A stretch of 64,000 bases of DNA, from contig JAALGZ010000014.1 of NCBI GenBank assembly GCA_015227615.1, positions 1,201,573 through 1,265,572 on the forward strand, read 5' to 3'. The notes under the pieces were generated by a model, which was not told the origin of the DNA, searched no databases, and saw nothing but the letters and a program-made list of their open reading frames with translations. Shown piece by piece: positions 34,701 through 49,860 of the stretch. The stretch's first letter is position 1. Every line of letters begins with the position of its first letter. Position numbers and translations under genes: made by a program. This stretch comes from Labyrinthula sp. Ha (Eukaryota > Sar > Bigyra > Labyrinthulida > Labyrinthulaceae).

Positions 34701-35680
34701 TTTTAAACTACGTACTTTGTGCAACTGAAATAGCTGAATCGAACACCAATATTTTATGAAAAAATATTTTATGCTGATTTTATAGTCACTAAAAGTAATT
34801 TAAAGTGAATTGGAAAAGAACTTGGCTAAGTTTTTACAGTGAAATCAAATTTTTTAGTGGCATCTGCACAAATGTCATTCTATTGGGAAAAGGATCACTT
34901 TTATGCAGAAATTAGCTATACAAGGGCACCATATGGAAATCAAAGTATGAAACTTGCTACAGATATGATACTTTATTTTAAAATGGCTATATGAAATGAT
35001 TTTTTCTTAAAAATAATTATTAACGAATAAATCTTTGCCTAATTTGTTACTAAAATTTTGAACTACGTACTTTGTGCAACTGAAATAGCTGAATCGAACA
35101 CGAATATTTTTTTGAAAAAGTATTTTATGTTAATTTTATGGATACTAAAAGTAATTTAAAGTGAATTGGAAAAGAACTTGGCTAAGTTTTTACAGTGAAA
35201 TCAAATTTTTTAGTGGCATCTGAACAAATGTCATTCTATTGGGAAAAGGATCACTTTTATGCAGAAATTAGCTATACAAGGGCACCATATGGAAATCAAA
35301 GTATGAAACTTGCTACAGATATGATACTTTATTTTAAAATGGCTATATGAAATGATTTTTTCTTAAAAATAAGTATTAACGAATAAATCTTTGCCTAATT
35401 TGTTACTAAAATTTTAAACTAGGTACTTTGTGCAACTGAAATAGCTGAATCGAACACGAATATTTTATGAAAAAATATTTTATGTTAATTTTATGGATAC
35501 TAAAAGTAATTTGAGGTGGCTTGGAAAAGAATTTGGCTAAGTTTTTACAGTGAAATCAAATTTTTTAGTGGCATCTGCACAAATGTCATTCTATTGGGAA
35601 AAGGATCACTTTTATGCAGAAATTAGCTGTACAAGGGCACCATATGGAAATCAAAGTATGAAACTTGCTAAACATATGAT

Positions 35681-38600
35681 ATTATATGGTAAAATAGCTA
35701 TATGAAATGATTTTAGTCGAAAACAGGTATTAACGAATAAATCTTTGCCTAATTTGTTACTAAAATTTTAAACTAGGTACTTTGTGCAACTGAAATACCT
35801 GAATCGAACACGAATATTTTTTTGAAAAAATATTTTATGCTGATTTTATGGATACTAAAAGTAATTTGAGGTGGCTTGGAAAAGAATTTGGCTAAGTTTT
35901 TACAGTGAAATCAAATTTTTTAGTGGCATCTGCACAAATGTCATTCTATTGGGAAAAGGATCACTTTTATGCAGAAATTAGCTATACAAGGGCACCATAT
36001 GGAAATCAAAGTATGAAACTTGCTACAGATATGATACTTTATTTTAAAATGGCTATATGAAATGATTTTTTCTTAAAAATAAGTATTAACGAATAAATCT
36101 TTGTCTAATTTGTTACTAAAATTTTAAACTAGGTACTTTGTGCAACTGAAATACCTGAATCGAACACGAATATTTTTTTGAAAAAATATTTTATGCTGAT
36201 TTTATGGATACTAAAAGTAATTTGAGGTGGCTTGGAAAAGAATTTGGCTAAGTTTTTACAGTGAAATCAAATTTTTTAGTGGCATCTGCACAAGTTCATT
36301 CTATTGGGAAAAGGATCACTTTTATGCAGAAATTAGCTATACAAGGGCACCATATGGAAATCAAAGTATGAAACTTGCTAAACATATGATATTTTATGGT
36401 AAAATGACTATATGAAATAATCTTTTCTTTAAATTAGGTATTAACGAATAAATCTTTGTCTAATTTGTTACTAAAATTTTAAACTAGGTACTTTGTGCAA
36501 CTGAAATAGCTGAATCGAACACGAATATTTTTTTGAAAAAATATTTTATGTTAATTTTATGGATACTAAAAGTAATTTAAAGTGAATTGGAAAAGAACTT
36601 GGTGAAGTTTTTATAGTGAAATCAAATTTTTTGGTGGCATCTGCACAAATGTCATTCTATTGGGAAAAGGATCACTTTTATGCAGAAATTAGCTATACAA
36701 GGGCACCATATGGAAATCAAAGTATGAAACTTGCTACAGATATGATACTTTATTTTAAAATGGCTATATGAAATGATTTTTTCTTAAAAATAAGTATTAA
36801 CGAATAAATCTTTGTCTAATTTGTTACTAAAATTTTAAACTAGGTACTTTGTGCAACTGAAATACCTGAATCGAACACGAATATTTTTTTGAAAAAATAT
36901 TTTATGCTGATTTTATGGATACTAAAAGTAATTTGAGGTGGCTTGGAAAAGAATTTGGCTAAGTTTTTACAGTGAAATCAAATTTTTTAGTGGCATCTGC
37001 ACAAATGTCATTCTATTGGGAAAAGGATCACTTTTATGCAGAAATTAGCTGTACAAGGGCACCATATGGATATCAAAGTATGAAACTTGCTACAGATATG
37101 ATACTTTATTTTAAAATGGCTATATGAAATGATTTTTTCTTAAAAATAAGTATTAACAAATAAATCATTGCCTAATTTGTTACTAAAATTTTAAACTACG
37201 TACTTTGTGCAACTGAAATAGCTCAATCGAACACGAATATTTTATGAAAAAATATTTTATGCTGATTTTATGGATACTAAAAGTAATTTAAAGTGAATTG
37301 GAAAAGAATTTGGCTAAGTTTTTATGGTGAAATCTAATTTTTTAGTGGCATCTGCACAAATGTCATTCTATTGGGAAAAGGATCACTTTTATGCAGAAAT
37401 TAGCTGTACAAGGGCACCATAGGGAAATCAAAGTATGAAACTTGCTAAACATATGATATTTTATGGTAAAATGACTATATGAAACGATTTTAGTCGAAAA
37501 CAGGTATTAACGAATAAATCTTTGCCTAATTTGTTACTAAAATTTTAAACTAGGTACTTTGTGCAACTGAAATACCTGAATCGAACACGAATATTTTTTT
37601 GAAAAAATATTTTATGTTAATTTTATGGATACTAAAAGTAATTTAAAGTGAATTGGAAAAGAATTTGGCTAAGTTTTTACAGTGAAATCAAATTTTTTAG
37701 TGGCATCTGCACAAATGTCATTCTATTGGGAAAAGGATCACTTTTATGCAGAAATTAGCTGTACAAGGGCACCATATGGATATCAAAGTATGAAACTTGC
37801 TACAGATATGATACTTTATTTTAAAATGGCTATATGAAATGATTTTTCCTTAAAAATAAGTATTAACGAATAAATCTTTGCCTAATTTGTTACTAAAATT
37901 TTAAACTAGGTACTTTGTGCAACTGAAATAGCTGAATCGAACACCAATATTTTATGAAAAAATATTTTATGCTGATTTTATGGATACTAAAAGTAATTTG
38001 AGGTGGCTTGGAAAAGAATTTGGCTAAGTTTTTACAGCGAAATTAAATTTTTTAGTGGCATCTGCACAAGTTCATTCTATTGGGAAAAGGATCACTTTTA
38101 TGCAGAAATTAGCTGTACAAGGGCACCATATGGATATCAAAGTATGAAACTTGCTACAGATATGATACTTTATTTTAAAATGGCTATATGAAATGATTTT
38201 TTCTTAAAAATAAGTATTAACAAATAAATCATTGCCTAATTTGTTACTAAAATTTTAAACTACGTACTTTGTGCAACTGAAATAGCTGAATCGAACACCA
38301 ATATTTTATGAAAAAATATTTTATGCTGATTTTATAGTCACTAAAAGTAATTTAAAGTGAATTGGAAAAGAACTTGGCTAAGTTTTTACAGTGAAATCAA
38401 ATTTTTTAGTGGCATCTGCACAAATGTCATTCTATTGGGAAAAGGATCACTTTTATGCAGAAATTAGCTATATAAGGCACCAGAGGGAAATCAAAGTATG
38501 AAACTTGCCAAATATATGATTGAGAGGTAAAAATAGGGCTATATGAAATGATTTTTTCTTAAAATAAGTATTAACAAATAAATCATTGCCTAATTTGTTA

Positions 38601-41600
38601 CTAAAATTTTAAACTACGTACTTTGTGCAACTGGAAATAGCTCACCGAACACGAATATTTGGCGAAAAATATTTTATGCTGATTTTATGGATATTAAAAG
38701 TAATTTAAAGTGAATTGAAAAAGAATTTACAAGTTTTTATGGTGAAATCTAATTTTAGCGGCATCTGCACAAAGATACTATTAGAGTAGACGAAATATGA
38801 TGGATAGGCGAATGACGAGCTGGCCAAAATTTTAAACTAGGTACTTTGTGCAACTGAAATACCTGAATCGAACACGAATATTTTTTTGAAAAAATATTTT
38901 ATGTTAATTTTATGGATACTAAAAGTAATTTAAAGTGAATTGGAAAAGAATTTGGCTAAGTTTTTACAGTGAAATCAAATTTTTTAGTGGCATCTGCACA
39001 AATGTCATTCTATTGGGAAAAGGATCACTTTTATGCAGAAATTAGCTGTACAAGGGCACCATATGGATATCAAAGTATGAAACTTGCTACAGATATGATA
39101 CTTTATTTTAAAATGGCTATATGAAATGATTTTTCCTTAAAAATAAGTATTAACGAATAAATCTTTGCCTAATTTGTTACTAAAATTTTAAACTAGGTAC
39201 TTTGTGCAACTGAAATAGCTGAATCGAACACCAATATTTTATGAAAAAATATTTTATGCTGATTTTATGGATACTAAAAGTAATTTGAGGTGGCTTGGAA
39301 AAGAATTTGGCTAAGTTTTTACAGCGAAATTAAATTTTTTAGTGGCATCTGCACAAGTTCATTCTATTGGGAAAAGGATCACTTTTATGCAGAAATTAGC
39401 TGTACAAGGGCACCATATGGATATCAAAGTATGAAACTTGCTACAGATATGATACTTTATTTTAAAATGGCTATATGAAATGATTTTTTCTTAAAAATAA
39501 GTATTAACAAATAAATCATTGCCTAATTTGTTACTAAAATTTTAAACTACGTACTTTGTGCAACTGAAATAGCTGAATCGAACACCAATATTTTATGAAA
39601 AAATATTTTATGCTGATTTTATAGTCACTAAAAGTAATTTAAAGTGAATTGGAAAAGAACTTGGCTAAGTTTTTACAGTGAAATCAAATTTTTTAGTGGC
39701 ATCTGCACAAATGTCATTCTATTGGGAAAAGGATCACTTTTATGCAGAAATTAGCTATACAAGGGCACCATATGGAAATCAAAGTATGAAACTTGCTAAA
39801 CATATGATATTATATGGTAAAATAGCTATATGAAATGATTTTAGTCGAAAACAGGTATTAACGAATAAATCTTTGCCTAATTTGTTACTAAAATTTTAAA
39901 CTAGGTACTTTGTGCAACTGAAATACCTGAATCGAACACGAATATTTTTTTGAAAAAATATTTTATGCTGATTTTATGGATACTAAAAGTAATTTGAGGT
40001 GGCTTGGAAAAGAATTTGGCTAAGTTTTTACAGTGAAATCAAATTTTTTAGTGGCATCTGCACAAATGTCATTCTATTGGGAAAAGGATCACTTTTATGC
40101 AGAAATTAGCTATACAAGGGCACCATATGGAAATCAAAGTATGAAACTTGCTACAGATATGATACTTTATTTTAAAATGGCTATATGAAATGATTTTTTC
40201 TTAAAAATAAGTATTAACGAATAAATCTTTGTCTAATTTGTTACTAAAATTTTAAACTAGGTACTTTGTGCAACTGAAATACCTGAATCGAACACGAATA
40301 TTTTTTTGAAAAAATATTTTATGCTGATTTTATGGATACTAAAAGTAATTTGAGGTGGCTTGGAAAAGAATTTGGCTAAGTTTTTATAGTGAAATCAAAT
40401 TTTTTAGTGGCATCTGCACAAGTTCGTTCTATTGGGAAAAGGATCACTTTTATGCAGAAATTAGCTATACAAGGGCACCATATGGAAATCAAAGTATGAA
40501 ACTTGCTAAACATATGATATTTTATGGTAAAATGACTATATGAAATAATCTTTTCTTTAAATTAGGTATTAACGAATAAATCTTTGTCTAATTTGTTACT
40601 AAAATTTTAAACTAGGTACTTTGTGCAACTGAAATAGCTGAATCGAACACGAATATTTTTTTGAAAAAATATTTTATGTTAATTTTATGGATACTAAAAG
40701 TAATTTAAAGTGAATTGGAAAAGAACTTGGTGAAGTTTTTATAGTGAAATCAAATTTTTTGGTGGCATCTGCACAAATGTCATTCTATTGGGAAAAGGAT
40801 CACTTTTATGCAGAAATTAGCTATACAAGGGCACCATATGGAAATCAAAGTATGAAACTTGCTACAGATATGATACTTTATTTTAAAATGGCTATATGAA
40901 ATGATTTTTTCTTAAAAATAAGTATTAACGAATAAATCTTTGTCTAATTTGTTACTAAAATTTTAAACTAGGTACTTTGTGCAACTGAAATACCTGAATC
41001 GAACACGAATATTTTTTTGAAAAAATATTTTATGCTGATTTTATGGATACTAAAAGTAATTTGAGGTGGCTTGGAAAAGAATTTGGCTAAGTTTTTACAG
41101 TGAAATCAAATTTTTTAGTGGCATCTGCACAAGTTCATTCTATTGGGAAAAGGATCACTTTTATGCAGAAATTAGCTGTACAAGGGCACCATATGGATAT
41201 CAAAGTATGAAACTTGCTACAGATATGATACTTTATTTTAAAATGGCTATATGAAATGATTTTTTCTTAAAAATAAGTATTAACAAATAAATCATTGCCT
41301 AATTTGTTACTAAAATTTTAAACTACGTACTTTGTGCAACTGAAATAGCTCAATCGAACACGAATATTTTATGAAAAAATATTTTATGCTGATTTTATGG
41401 ATACTAAAAGTAATTTAAAGTGAATTGGAAAAGAATTTGGCTAAGTTTTTATGGTGAAATCTAATTTTTTAGTGGCATCTGCACAAATGTCATTCTATTG
41501 GGAAAAGGATCACTTTTATGCAGAAATTAGCTGTACAAGGGCACCATAGGGAAATCAAAGTATGAAACTTGCTAAACATATGATATTTTATGGTAAAATG

Positions 41601-44066
41601 ACTATATGAAACGATTTTAGTCGAAAACAGGTATTAACGAATAAATCTTTGCCTAATTTGTTACTAAAATTTTAAACTAGGTACTTTGTGCAACTGAAAT
41701 AGCTGAATCGAACACGAATATTTTATGAAAAAATATTTTATGTTAATTTTATGGATACTAAAAGTAATTTAAAGTGAATTGGAAAAGAATTTGGCTAAGT
41801 TTTTACAGTGAAATCAAATTTTTTAGTGGCATCTGCACAAATGTCATTCTATTGGGAAAAGGATCACTTTTATGCAGAAATTAGCTGTACAAGGGCACCA
41901 TATGGATATCAAAGTATGAAACTTGCTACAGATATGATACTTTATTTTAAAATGGCTATATGAAATGATTTTTCCTTAAAAATAAGTATTAACGAATAAA
42001 TCTTTGCCTAATTTGTTACTAAAATTTTAAACTAGGTACTTTGTGCAACTGAAATAGCTGAATCGAACACCAATATTTTATGAAAAAATATTTTATGCTG
42101 ATTTTATGGATACTAAAAGTAATTTGAGGTGGCTTGGAAAAGAATTTGGCTAAGTTTTTACAGCGAAATTAAATTTTTTAGTGGCATCTGCACAAGTTCA
42201 TTCTATTGGGAAAAGGATCACTTTTATGCAGAAATTAGCTGTACAAGGGCACCATATGGATATCAAAGTATGAAACTTGCTACAGATATGATACTTTATT
42301 TTAAAATGGCTATATGAAATGATTTTTTCTTAAAAATAAGTATTAACAAATAAATCATTGCCTAATTTGTTACTAAAATTTTAAACTACGTACTTTGTGC
42401 AACTGAAATAGCTGAATCGAACACCAATATTTTATGAAAAAATATTTTATGCTGATTTTATAGTCACTAAAAGTAATTTAAAGTGAATTGGAAAAGAACT
42501 TGGCTAAGTTTTTACAGTGAAATCAAATTTTTTAGTGGCATCTGCACAAATGTCATTCTATTGGGAAAAGGATCACTTTTATGCAGAAATTAGCTATACA
42601 AGGGCACCATATGGAAATCAAAGTATGAAACTTGCTAAACATATGATATTATATGGTAAAATAGCTATATGAAATGATTTTTTCTTAAAAATAAGTATTA
42701 ACAAATAAATCATTGCCTAATTTGTTACTAAAATTTTAAACTACGTACTTTGTGCAACTGAAATAGCTCAATCGAACACGAATATTTTATGAAAAAATAT
42801 TTTATGCTGATTTTATGGATACTAAAAGTAATTTAAAGTGAATTGGAAAAGAATTTGGCTAAGTTTTTATGGTGAAATCTAATTTTTTAGTGGCATCTGC
42901 ACAAATGTCATTCTATTGGGAAAAGGATCACTTTTATGCAGAAATTAGCTGTACAAGGGCACCATAGGGAAATCAAAGTATGAAACTTGCTAAACATATG
43001 ATATTTTATGGTAAAATGACTATATGAAACGATTTTAGTCGAAAACAGGTATTAACGAATAAATCTTTGCCTAATTTGTTACTAAAATTTTAAACTAGGT
43101 ACTTTGTGCAACTGAAATAGCTGAATCGAACACGAATATTTTATGAAAAAATATTTTATGTTAATTTTATGGATACTAAAAGTAATTTAAAGTGAATTGG
43201 AAAAGAATTTGGCTAAGTTTTTACAGTGAAATCAAATTTTTTAGTGGCATCTGCACAAATGTCATTCTATTGGGAAAAGGATCACTTTTATGCAGAAATT
43301 AGCTGTACAAGGGCACCATATGGATATCAAAGTATGAAACTTGCTACAGATATGATACTTTATTTTAAAATGGCTATATGAAATGATTTTTCCTTAAAAA
43401 TAAGTATTAACGAATAAATCTTTGCCTAATTTGTTACTAAAATTTTAAACTAGGTACTTTGTGCAACTGAAATAGCTGAATCGAACACCAATATTTTATG
43501 AAAAAATATTTTATGCTGATTTTATGGATACTAAAAGTAATTTGAGGTGGCTTGGAAAAGAATTTGGCTAAGTTTTTACAGCGAAATTAAATTTTTTAGT
43601 GGCATCTGCACAAGTTCATTCTATTGGGAAAAGGATCACTTTTATGCAGAAATTAGCTGTACAAGGGCACCATATGGATATCAAAGTATGAAACTTGCTA
43701 CAGATATGATACTTTATTTTAAAATGGCTATATGAAATGATTTTTTCTTAAAAATAAGTATTAACAAATAAATCATTGCCTAATTTGTTACTAAAATTTT
43801 AAACTACGTACTTTGTGCAACTGAAATAGCTGAATCGAACACCAATATTTTATGAAAAAATATTTTATGCTGATTTTATAGTCACTAAAAGTAATTTAAA
43901 GTGAATTGGAAAAGAACTTGGCTAAGTTTTTACAGTGAAATCAAATTTTTTAGTGGCATCTGCACAAATGTCATTCTATTGGGAAAAGGATCACTTTTAT
44001 GCAGAAATTAGCTATACAAGGGCACCATATGGAAATCAAAGTATGAAACTTGCTAAACATATGATA
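35681..44066 (+). repeat. Higher-order repeat, two tandem 12-monomer units (~4,257 bp), with nested 4-monomer units
   Basis: The marker ATTATATGGTAAAATAGC occurs at 35681, 39809 and 44066. The second interval is 4,257 bp, or twelve monomers. The first is 4,128 bp because one monomer is shortened (38.5-38.85 kb). Monomer variants follow in the same order in both units. The last eight monomers of each unit are two copies of a 4-monomer series, recognisable by AGCTCAATCG with CCATAGGG; GATTTTTCCTT; CAGCGAAATTAAA with CAAGTTC; and TATAGTCACT. The same marker at 42648 shows the nested repeat. Confidence 0.8.
38465..38847 (+). repeat. Scrambled, shortened satellite segment
   Basis: Here alone in the array the sequence is dense with small changes, lacks about 130 bases against its counterpart at 42.6-43.1 kb, and contains about 55 bases (38775-38828) that I cannot align to any monomer. 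Sequence on both sides is near-perfect satellite. It is either a real damaged monomer or a poor-quality assembly patch. Confidence 0.7.
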
Positions 44067-47000
44067 TTATATGGTAAAATAGCTATATGAAATGATTTTA
44101 GTCGAAAACAGGTATTAACGAATAAATCTTTGCCTAATTTGTTACTAAAATTTTAAACTAGGTACTTTGTGCAACTGAAATACCTGAATCGAACACGAAT
44201 ATTTTTTTGAAAAAATATTTTATGCTGATTTTATGGATACTAAAAGTAATTTGAGGTGGCTTGGAAAAGAATTTGGCTAAGTTTTTACAGTGAAATCAAA
44301 TTTTTTAGTGGCATCTGCACAAATGTCATTCTATTGGGAAAAGGATCACTTTTATGCAGAAATTAGCTATACAAGGGCACCATATGGAAATCAAAGTATG
44401 AAACTTGCTACAGATATGATACTTTATTTTAAAATGGCTATATGAAATGATTTTTTCTTAAAAATAAGTATTAACGAATAAATCTTTGTCTAATTTGTTA
44501 CTAAAATTTTAAACTAGGTACTTTGTGCAACTGAAATACCTGAATCGAACACGAATATTTTTTTGAAAAAATATTTTATGCTGATTTTATGGATACTAAA
44601 AGTAATTTGAGGTGGCTTGGAAAAGAATTTGGCTAAGTTTTTATGGTGAAATCTAATTTTTTAGTGGCATCTGCACAAATGTCATTCTATTGGGAAAAGG
44701 ATCACTTTTATGCAGAAATTAGCTGTACAAGGGCACCATATGGATATCAAAGTATGAAACTTGCTACAGATATGATACTTTATTTTAAAATGGCTATATG
44801 AAATGATTTTTTCTTAAAAATAAGTATTAACAAATAAATCATTGCCTAATTTGTTACTAAAATTTTAAACTACGTACTTTGTGCAACTGAAATAGCTCAA
44901 TCGAACACGAATATTTTATGAAAAAATATTTTATGCTGATTTTATGGATACTAAAAGTAATTTAAAGTGAATTGGAAAAGAATTTGGCTAAGTTTTTATG
45001 GTGAAATCTAATTTTTTAGTGGCATCTGCACAAATGTCATTCTATTGGGAAAAGGATCACTTTTATGCAGAAATTAGCTGTACAAGGGCACCATATGGAA
45101 ATCAAAGTATGAAACTTGCTAAACATATGATATTTTATGGTAAAATGACTATATGAAACTATTTTAGTCGAAAACAGGTATTAACGAATAAATCTTTGCC
45201 TAATTTGTTACTAAAATTTTAAACTAGGTACTTTGTGCAACTGAAATAGCTGAATCGAACACGAATATTTTATGAAAAAATATTTTATGTTAATTTTATG
45301 GATACTAAAAGTAATTTAAAGTGAATTGGAAAAGAACTTGGTGAAGTTTTTATAGTGAAATCAAATTTTTTAGTGGCATCTGCACAAATGTCATTCTATT
45401 GGGAAAAGGATCACTTTTATGCAGAAATTAGCTGTACAAGGGCACCATATGGAAATCAAAGTATGAAACTTGCTAAACATATGATATTATATGGTAAAAT
45501 AGCTATATGAAATGATTTTAGTCGAAAACAGGTATTAACGAATAAATCTTTGCCTAATTTGTTACTAAAATTTTAAACTAGGTACTTTGTGCAACTGAAA
45601 TAGCTGAATCGAACACGAATATTTTATGAAAAAATATTTTATGTTAATTTTATGGATACTAAAAGTAATTTAAAGTGAATTGGAAAAGAATTTGGCTAAG
45701 TTTTTACAGTGAAATCAAATTTTTTAGTGGCATCTGCACAAATGTCATTCTATTGGGAAAAGGATCACTTTTATGCAGAAATTAGCTGTACAAGGGCACC
45801 ATATGGATATCAAAGTATGAAACTTGCTACAGATATGATACTTTATTTTAAAATGGCTATATGAAATGATTTTTCCTTAAAAATAAGTATTAACGAATAA
45901 ATCTTTGCCTAATTTGTTACTAAAATTTTAAACTAGGTACTTTGTGCAACTGAAATAGCTGAATCGAACACCAATATTTTATGAAAAAATATTTTATGCT
46001 GATTTTATGGATACTAAAAGTAATTTGAGGTGGCTTGGAAAAGAATTTGGCTAAGTTTTTACAGCGAAATTAAATTTTTTAGTGGCATCTGCACAAGTTC
46101 ATTCTATTGGGAAAAGGATCACTTTTATGCAGAAATTAGCTGTACAAGGGCACCATATGGAAATCAAAGTATGAAACTTGCTACAGATGTGATACTTTAT
46201 GGTAAAATGGCTATATGAAACGATTTTTTCTTAAAAATAATTATTAACGAATAAATCTTTGCCTAATTTGTTACTAAAATTTTGAACTACGTACTTTGTG
46301 CAACTGAAATAGCTGAATCGAACACGAATATTTTTTGAAAAAATATTTTATGCTGATTTTATGGATACTAAAAGTAATTTTAGGTGGCTTGGAAAGGAAT
46401 TTGGTGAAGTTTTTATAGTGGAAGCAAATTTTTTGGTGGCATCTGCACAAATGTCATTCTATTGGGAAAAGGATCACTTTTATGCAGAAATTAGCTATAC
46501 AAGGGCACCTTATGGAAATCAAAGTATGAAACTTGCTACAGATGTGATATTTTATGGTAAAATGGCTATATGAAATGATTTTTGTCGAAAACAGGTATTG
46601 ACGAATAAATCTTTGCCTAATTTGTTACTAAAATTTTAAACTAGGTACTTTGTGCAACTGAAATAGCTGAATCGAACACGAATATTTTTTGAAAAAATAT
46701 TTTATGCTGATTTTATGTATACTAAAAGTAATTTTAGGTGGCTTGGAAAAGAATTTGGCTAAGTTTTTACAGTGAAATCAAATTTTTTAGTGGCATCTGC
46801 ACAAATGTCATTCTATTGGGAAAAGGATCACTTTTATGCAGAAATTAGCTGTACAAGGGCACCATATGGATATCAAAGTATGAAACTTGCTACAGATATG
46901 ATACTTTATTTTAAAATGGCTATATGAAATGATTTTTTCTTAAAAATAAGTATTAACGAATAAATCTTTGTCTAATTTGTTACTAAAATTTTAAACTAGG

Positions 47001-49049
47001 TACTTTGTGCAACTGAAATACCTGAATCGAACACGAATATTTTTTTGAAAAAATATTTTATGTTAATTTTATGGATACTAAAAGTAATTTAAAGTGAATT
47101 GGAAAAGAACTTGGTGAAGTTTTTATAGTGAAATCAAATTTTTTGGTGGCATCTGCACAAATGTCATTCTATTGGGAAAAGGATCACTTTTATGCAGAAA
47201 TTAGCTGTACAAGGGCACCATATGGATATCAAAGTATGAAACTTGCTACAGATATGATACTTTATTTTAAAATGGCTATATGAAATGATTTTTCCTTAAA
47301 AATAAGTATTAACGAATAAATCTTTGCCTAATTTGTTACTAAAATTTTAAACTAGGTACTTTGTGCAACTGAAATAGCTGAATCGAACACCAATATTTTA
47401 TGAAAAAATATTTTATGCTGATTTTATGGATACTAAAAGTAATTTGAGGTGGCTTGGAAAAGAATTTGGCTAAGTTTTTACAGCGAAATCAAATTTTTTA
47501 GTGGCATCTGCACAAATGTCATTCTATTGGGAAAAGGATCACTTTTATGCAGAAATTAGCTGTACAAGGGCACCATATGGATATCAAAGTATGAAACTTG
47601 CTACAGATATGATACTTTATTTTAAAATGGCTATATGAAATGATTTTTCCTTAAAAATAAGTATTAACGAATAAATCTTTGCCTAATTTGTTACTAAAAT
47701 TTTAAACTAGGTACTTTGTGCAACTGAAATAGCTGAATCGAACACCAATATTTTATGAAAAAATATTTTATGCTGATTTTATGGATACTAAAAGTAATTT
47801 GAGGTGGCTTGGAAAAGAATTTGGCTAAGTTTTTACAGCGAAATTAAATTTTTTAGTGGCATCTGCACAAGTTCATTCTATTGGGAAAAGGATCACTTTT
47901 ATGCAGAAATTAGCTGTACAAGGGCACCATATGGAAATCAAAGTATGAAACTTGCTACAGATGTGATACTTTATGGTAAAATGGCTATATGAAACGATTT
48001 TTTCTTAAAAATAATTATTAACGAATAAATCTTTGCCTAATTTGTTACTAAAATTTTGAACTACGTACTTTGTGCAACTGAAATAGCTGAATCGAACACG
48101 AATATTTTTTTGAAAAAGTATTTTATGTTAATTTTATGGATACTAAAAGTAATTTAAAGTGAATTGGAAAAGAACTTGGCTAAGTTTTTACAGTGAAATC
48201 AAATTTTTTAGTGGCATCTGCACAAATGTCATTCTATTGGGAAAAGGATCACTTTTATGCAGAAATTAGCTATACAAGGGCACCATATGGAAATCAAAGT
48301 ATGAAACTTGCTACAGATATGATACTTTATTTTAAAATGGCTATATGAAATGATTTTTTCTTAAAAATAAGTATTAACGAATAAATCTTTGTCTAATTTG
48401 TTACTAAAATTTTAAACTAGGTACTTTGTGCAACTGAAATACCTGAATCGAACACGAATATTTTTTTGAAAAAATATTTTATGCTGATTTTATGGATACT
48501 AAAAGTAATTTGAGGTGGCTTGGAAAAGAATTTGGCTAAGTTTTTACAGTGAAATCAAATTTTTTAGTGGCATCTGCACAAATGTCATTCTATTGGGAAA
48601 AGGATCACTTTTATGCAGAAATTAGCTGTACAAGGGCACCATATGGAAATCAAAGTATGAAACTTGCTAAACATATGATATTATATGGTAAAATAGCTAT
48701 ATGAAATGATTTTAGTCGAAAACAGGTATTAACAAATAAATCATTGCCTAATTTGTTACTAAAATTTTAAACTACGTACTTTGTGCAACTGAAATAGCTG
48801 AATCGAACACCAATATTTTATGAAAAAATATTTTATGCTGATTTTATAGTCACTAAAAGTAATTTAAAGTGAATTGGAAAAAAATTTGGTGAAGTTTTTA
48901 TAGTGAAATCAAATTTTTTAGTGGCATCTGCACAAATGTCATTCTATTGGGAAAAGGATCACTTTTATGCAGAAATTAGCTATACAAGGGCACCATATGG
49001 AAATCAAAGTATGAAACTTGCTAAACATATTATATTTTATGGTAAAATG

Positions 49050-49860
49050 GCTATATGAAATGATTTTAGCCGAAAACAGGTATTAACGAATAAATCTTTG
49101 CCTAATTTGTTACTAAAATTTTAAACTAGGTACTTTGTGCAACTGAAATAGCTGAATCGAACACCAATATTTTATGAAAAAATATTTTATGTTGATTTTA
49201 TAGTCACTAAAAGTAATTTAAAGTGAATTGGAAAAAAATTTGGTGAAGTTTTTATAGTGAAATCAAATTTTTTAGTGGCATCTGCACAAGTGTCATTCTA
49301 TTGGGAAAAGGATCACTTTTATACAGAAATTAGCTGTACAAGGGCACCATATGGAAATCAAAGTATGAAACTTGCTAAACATATGATATTTTATGGTAAA
49401 ATGACTATATGAAACGATTTTAGTCGAAAACAGGTATTAACGAATAAATCTTTGCCTAATTTGTTACTAAAATTTTAAACTAGGTACTTTGTGCAACTGA
49501 AATAGCTGAATCGAACACCAATATTTTATGAAAAAATATTTTATGTTGATTTTATAGTCACTAAAAGTAATTTAAAGTGAATTGGAAAAAAATTTGGTGA
49601 AGTTTTTATAGTGAAATCAAATTTTTTAGTGGCATCTGCACAAGTGTCATTCTATTGGGAAAAGGATCACTTTTATACAGAAATTAGCTGTACAAGGGCA
49701 CCATATGGAAATCAAAGTATGAAACTTGCTAAACATATTATATTTTATGGTAAAATGGCTATATGAAATGATTTTAGCCGAAAACAGGTATTAACGAATA
49801 AATCTTTGCCTAATTTGTTACTAAAATTTTAAACTAGGTACTTTGTGCAACTGAAATAGC
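49050..49860 (+). repeat. Pair of almost identical adjacent monomers
   Basis: Consecutive monomers share the rare variants TATAGTCACT, GAAAAAAATTTGG, CACAAGTGTC and TTTATACAGAAAT (49321 and 49675, 354 apart), pointing to a recent single-monomer duplication. A relative occurs near 55352. Confidence 0.55.
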
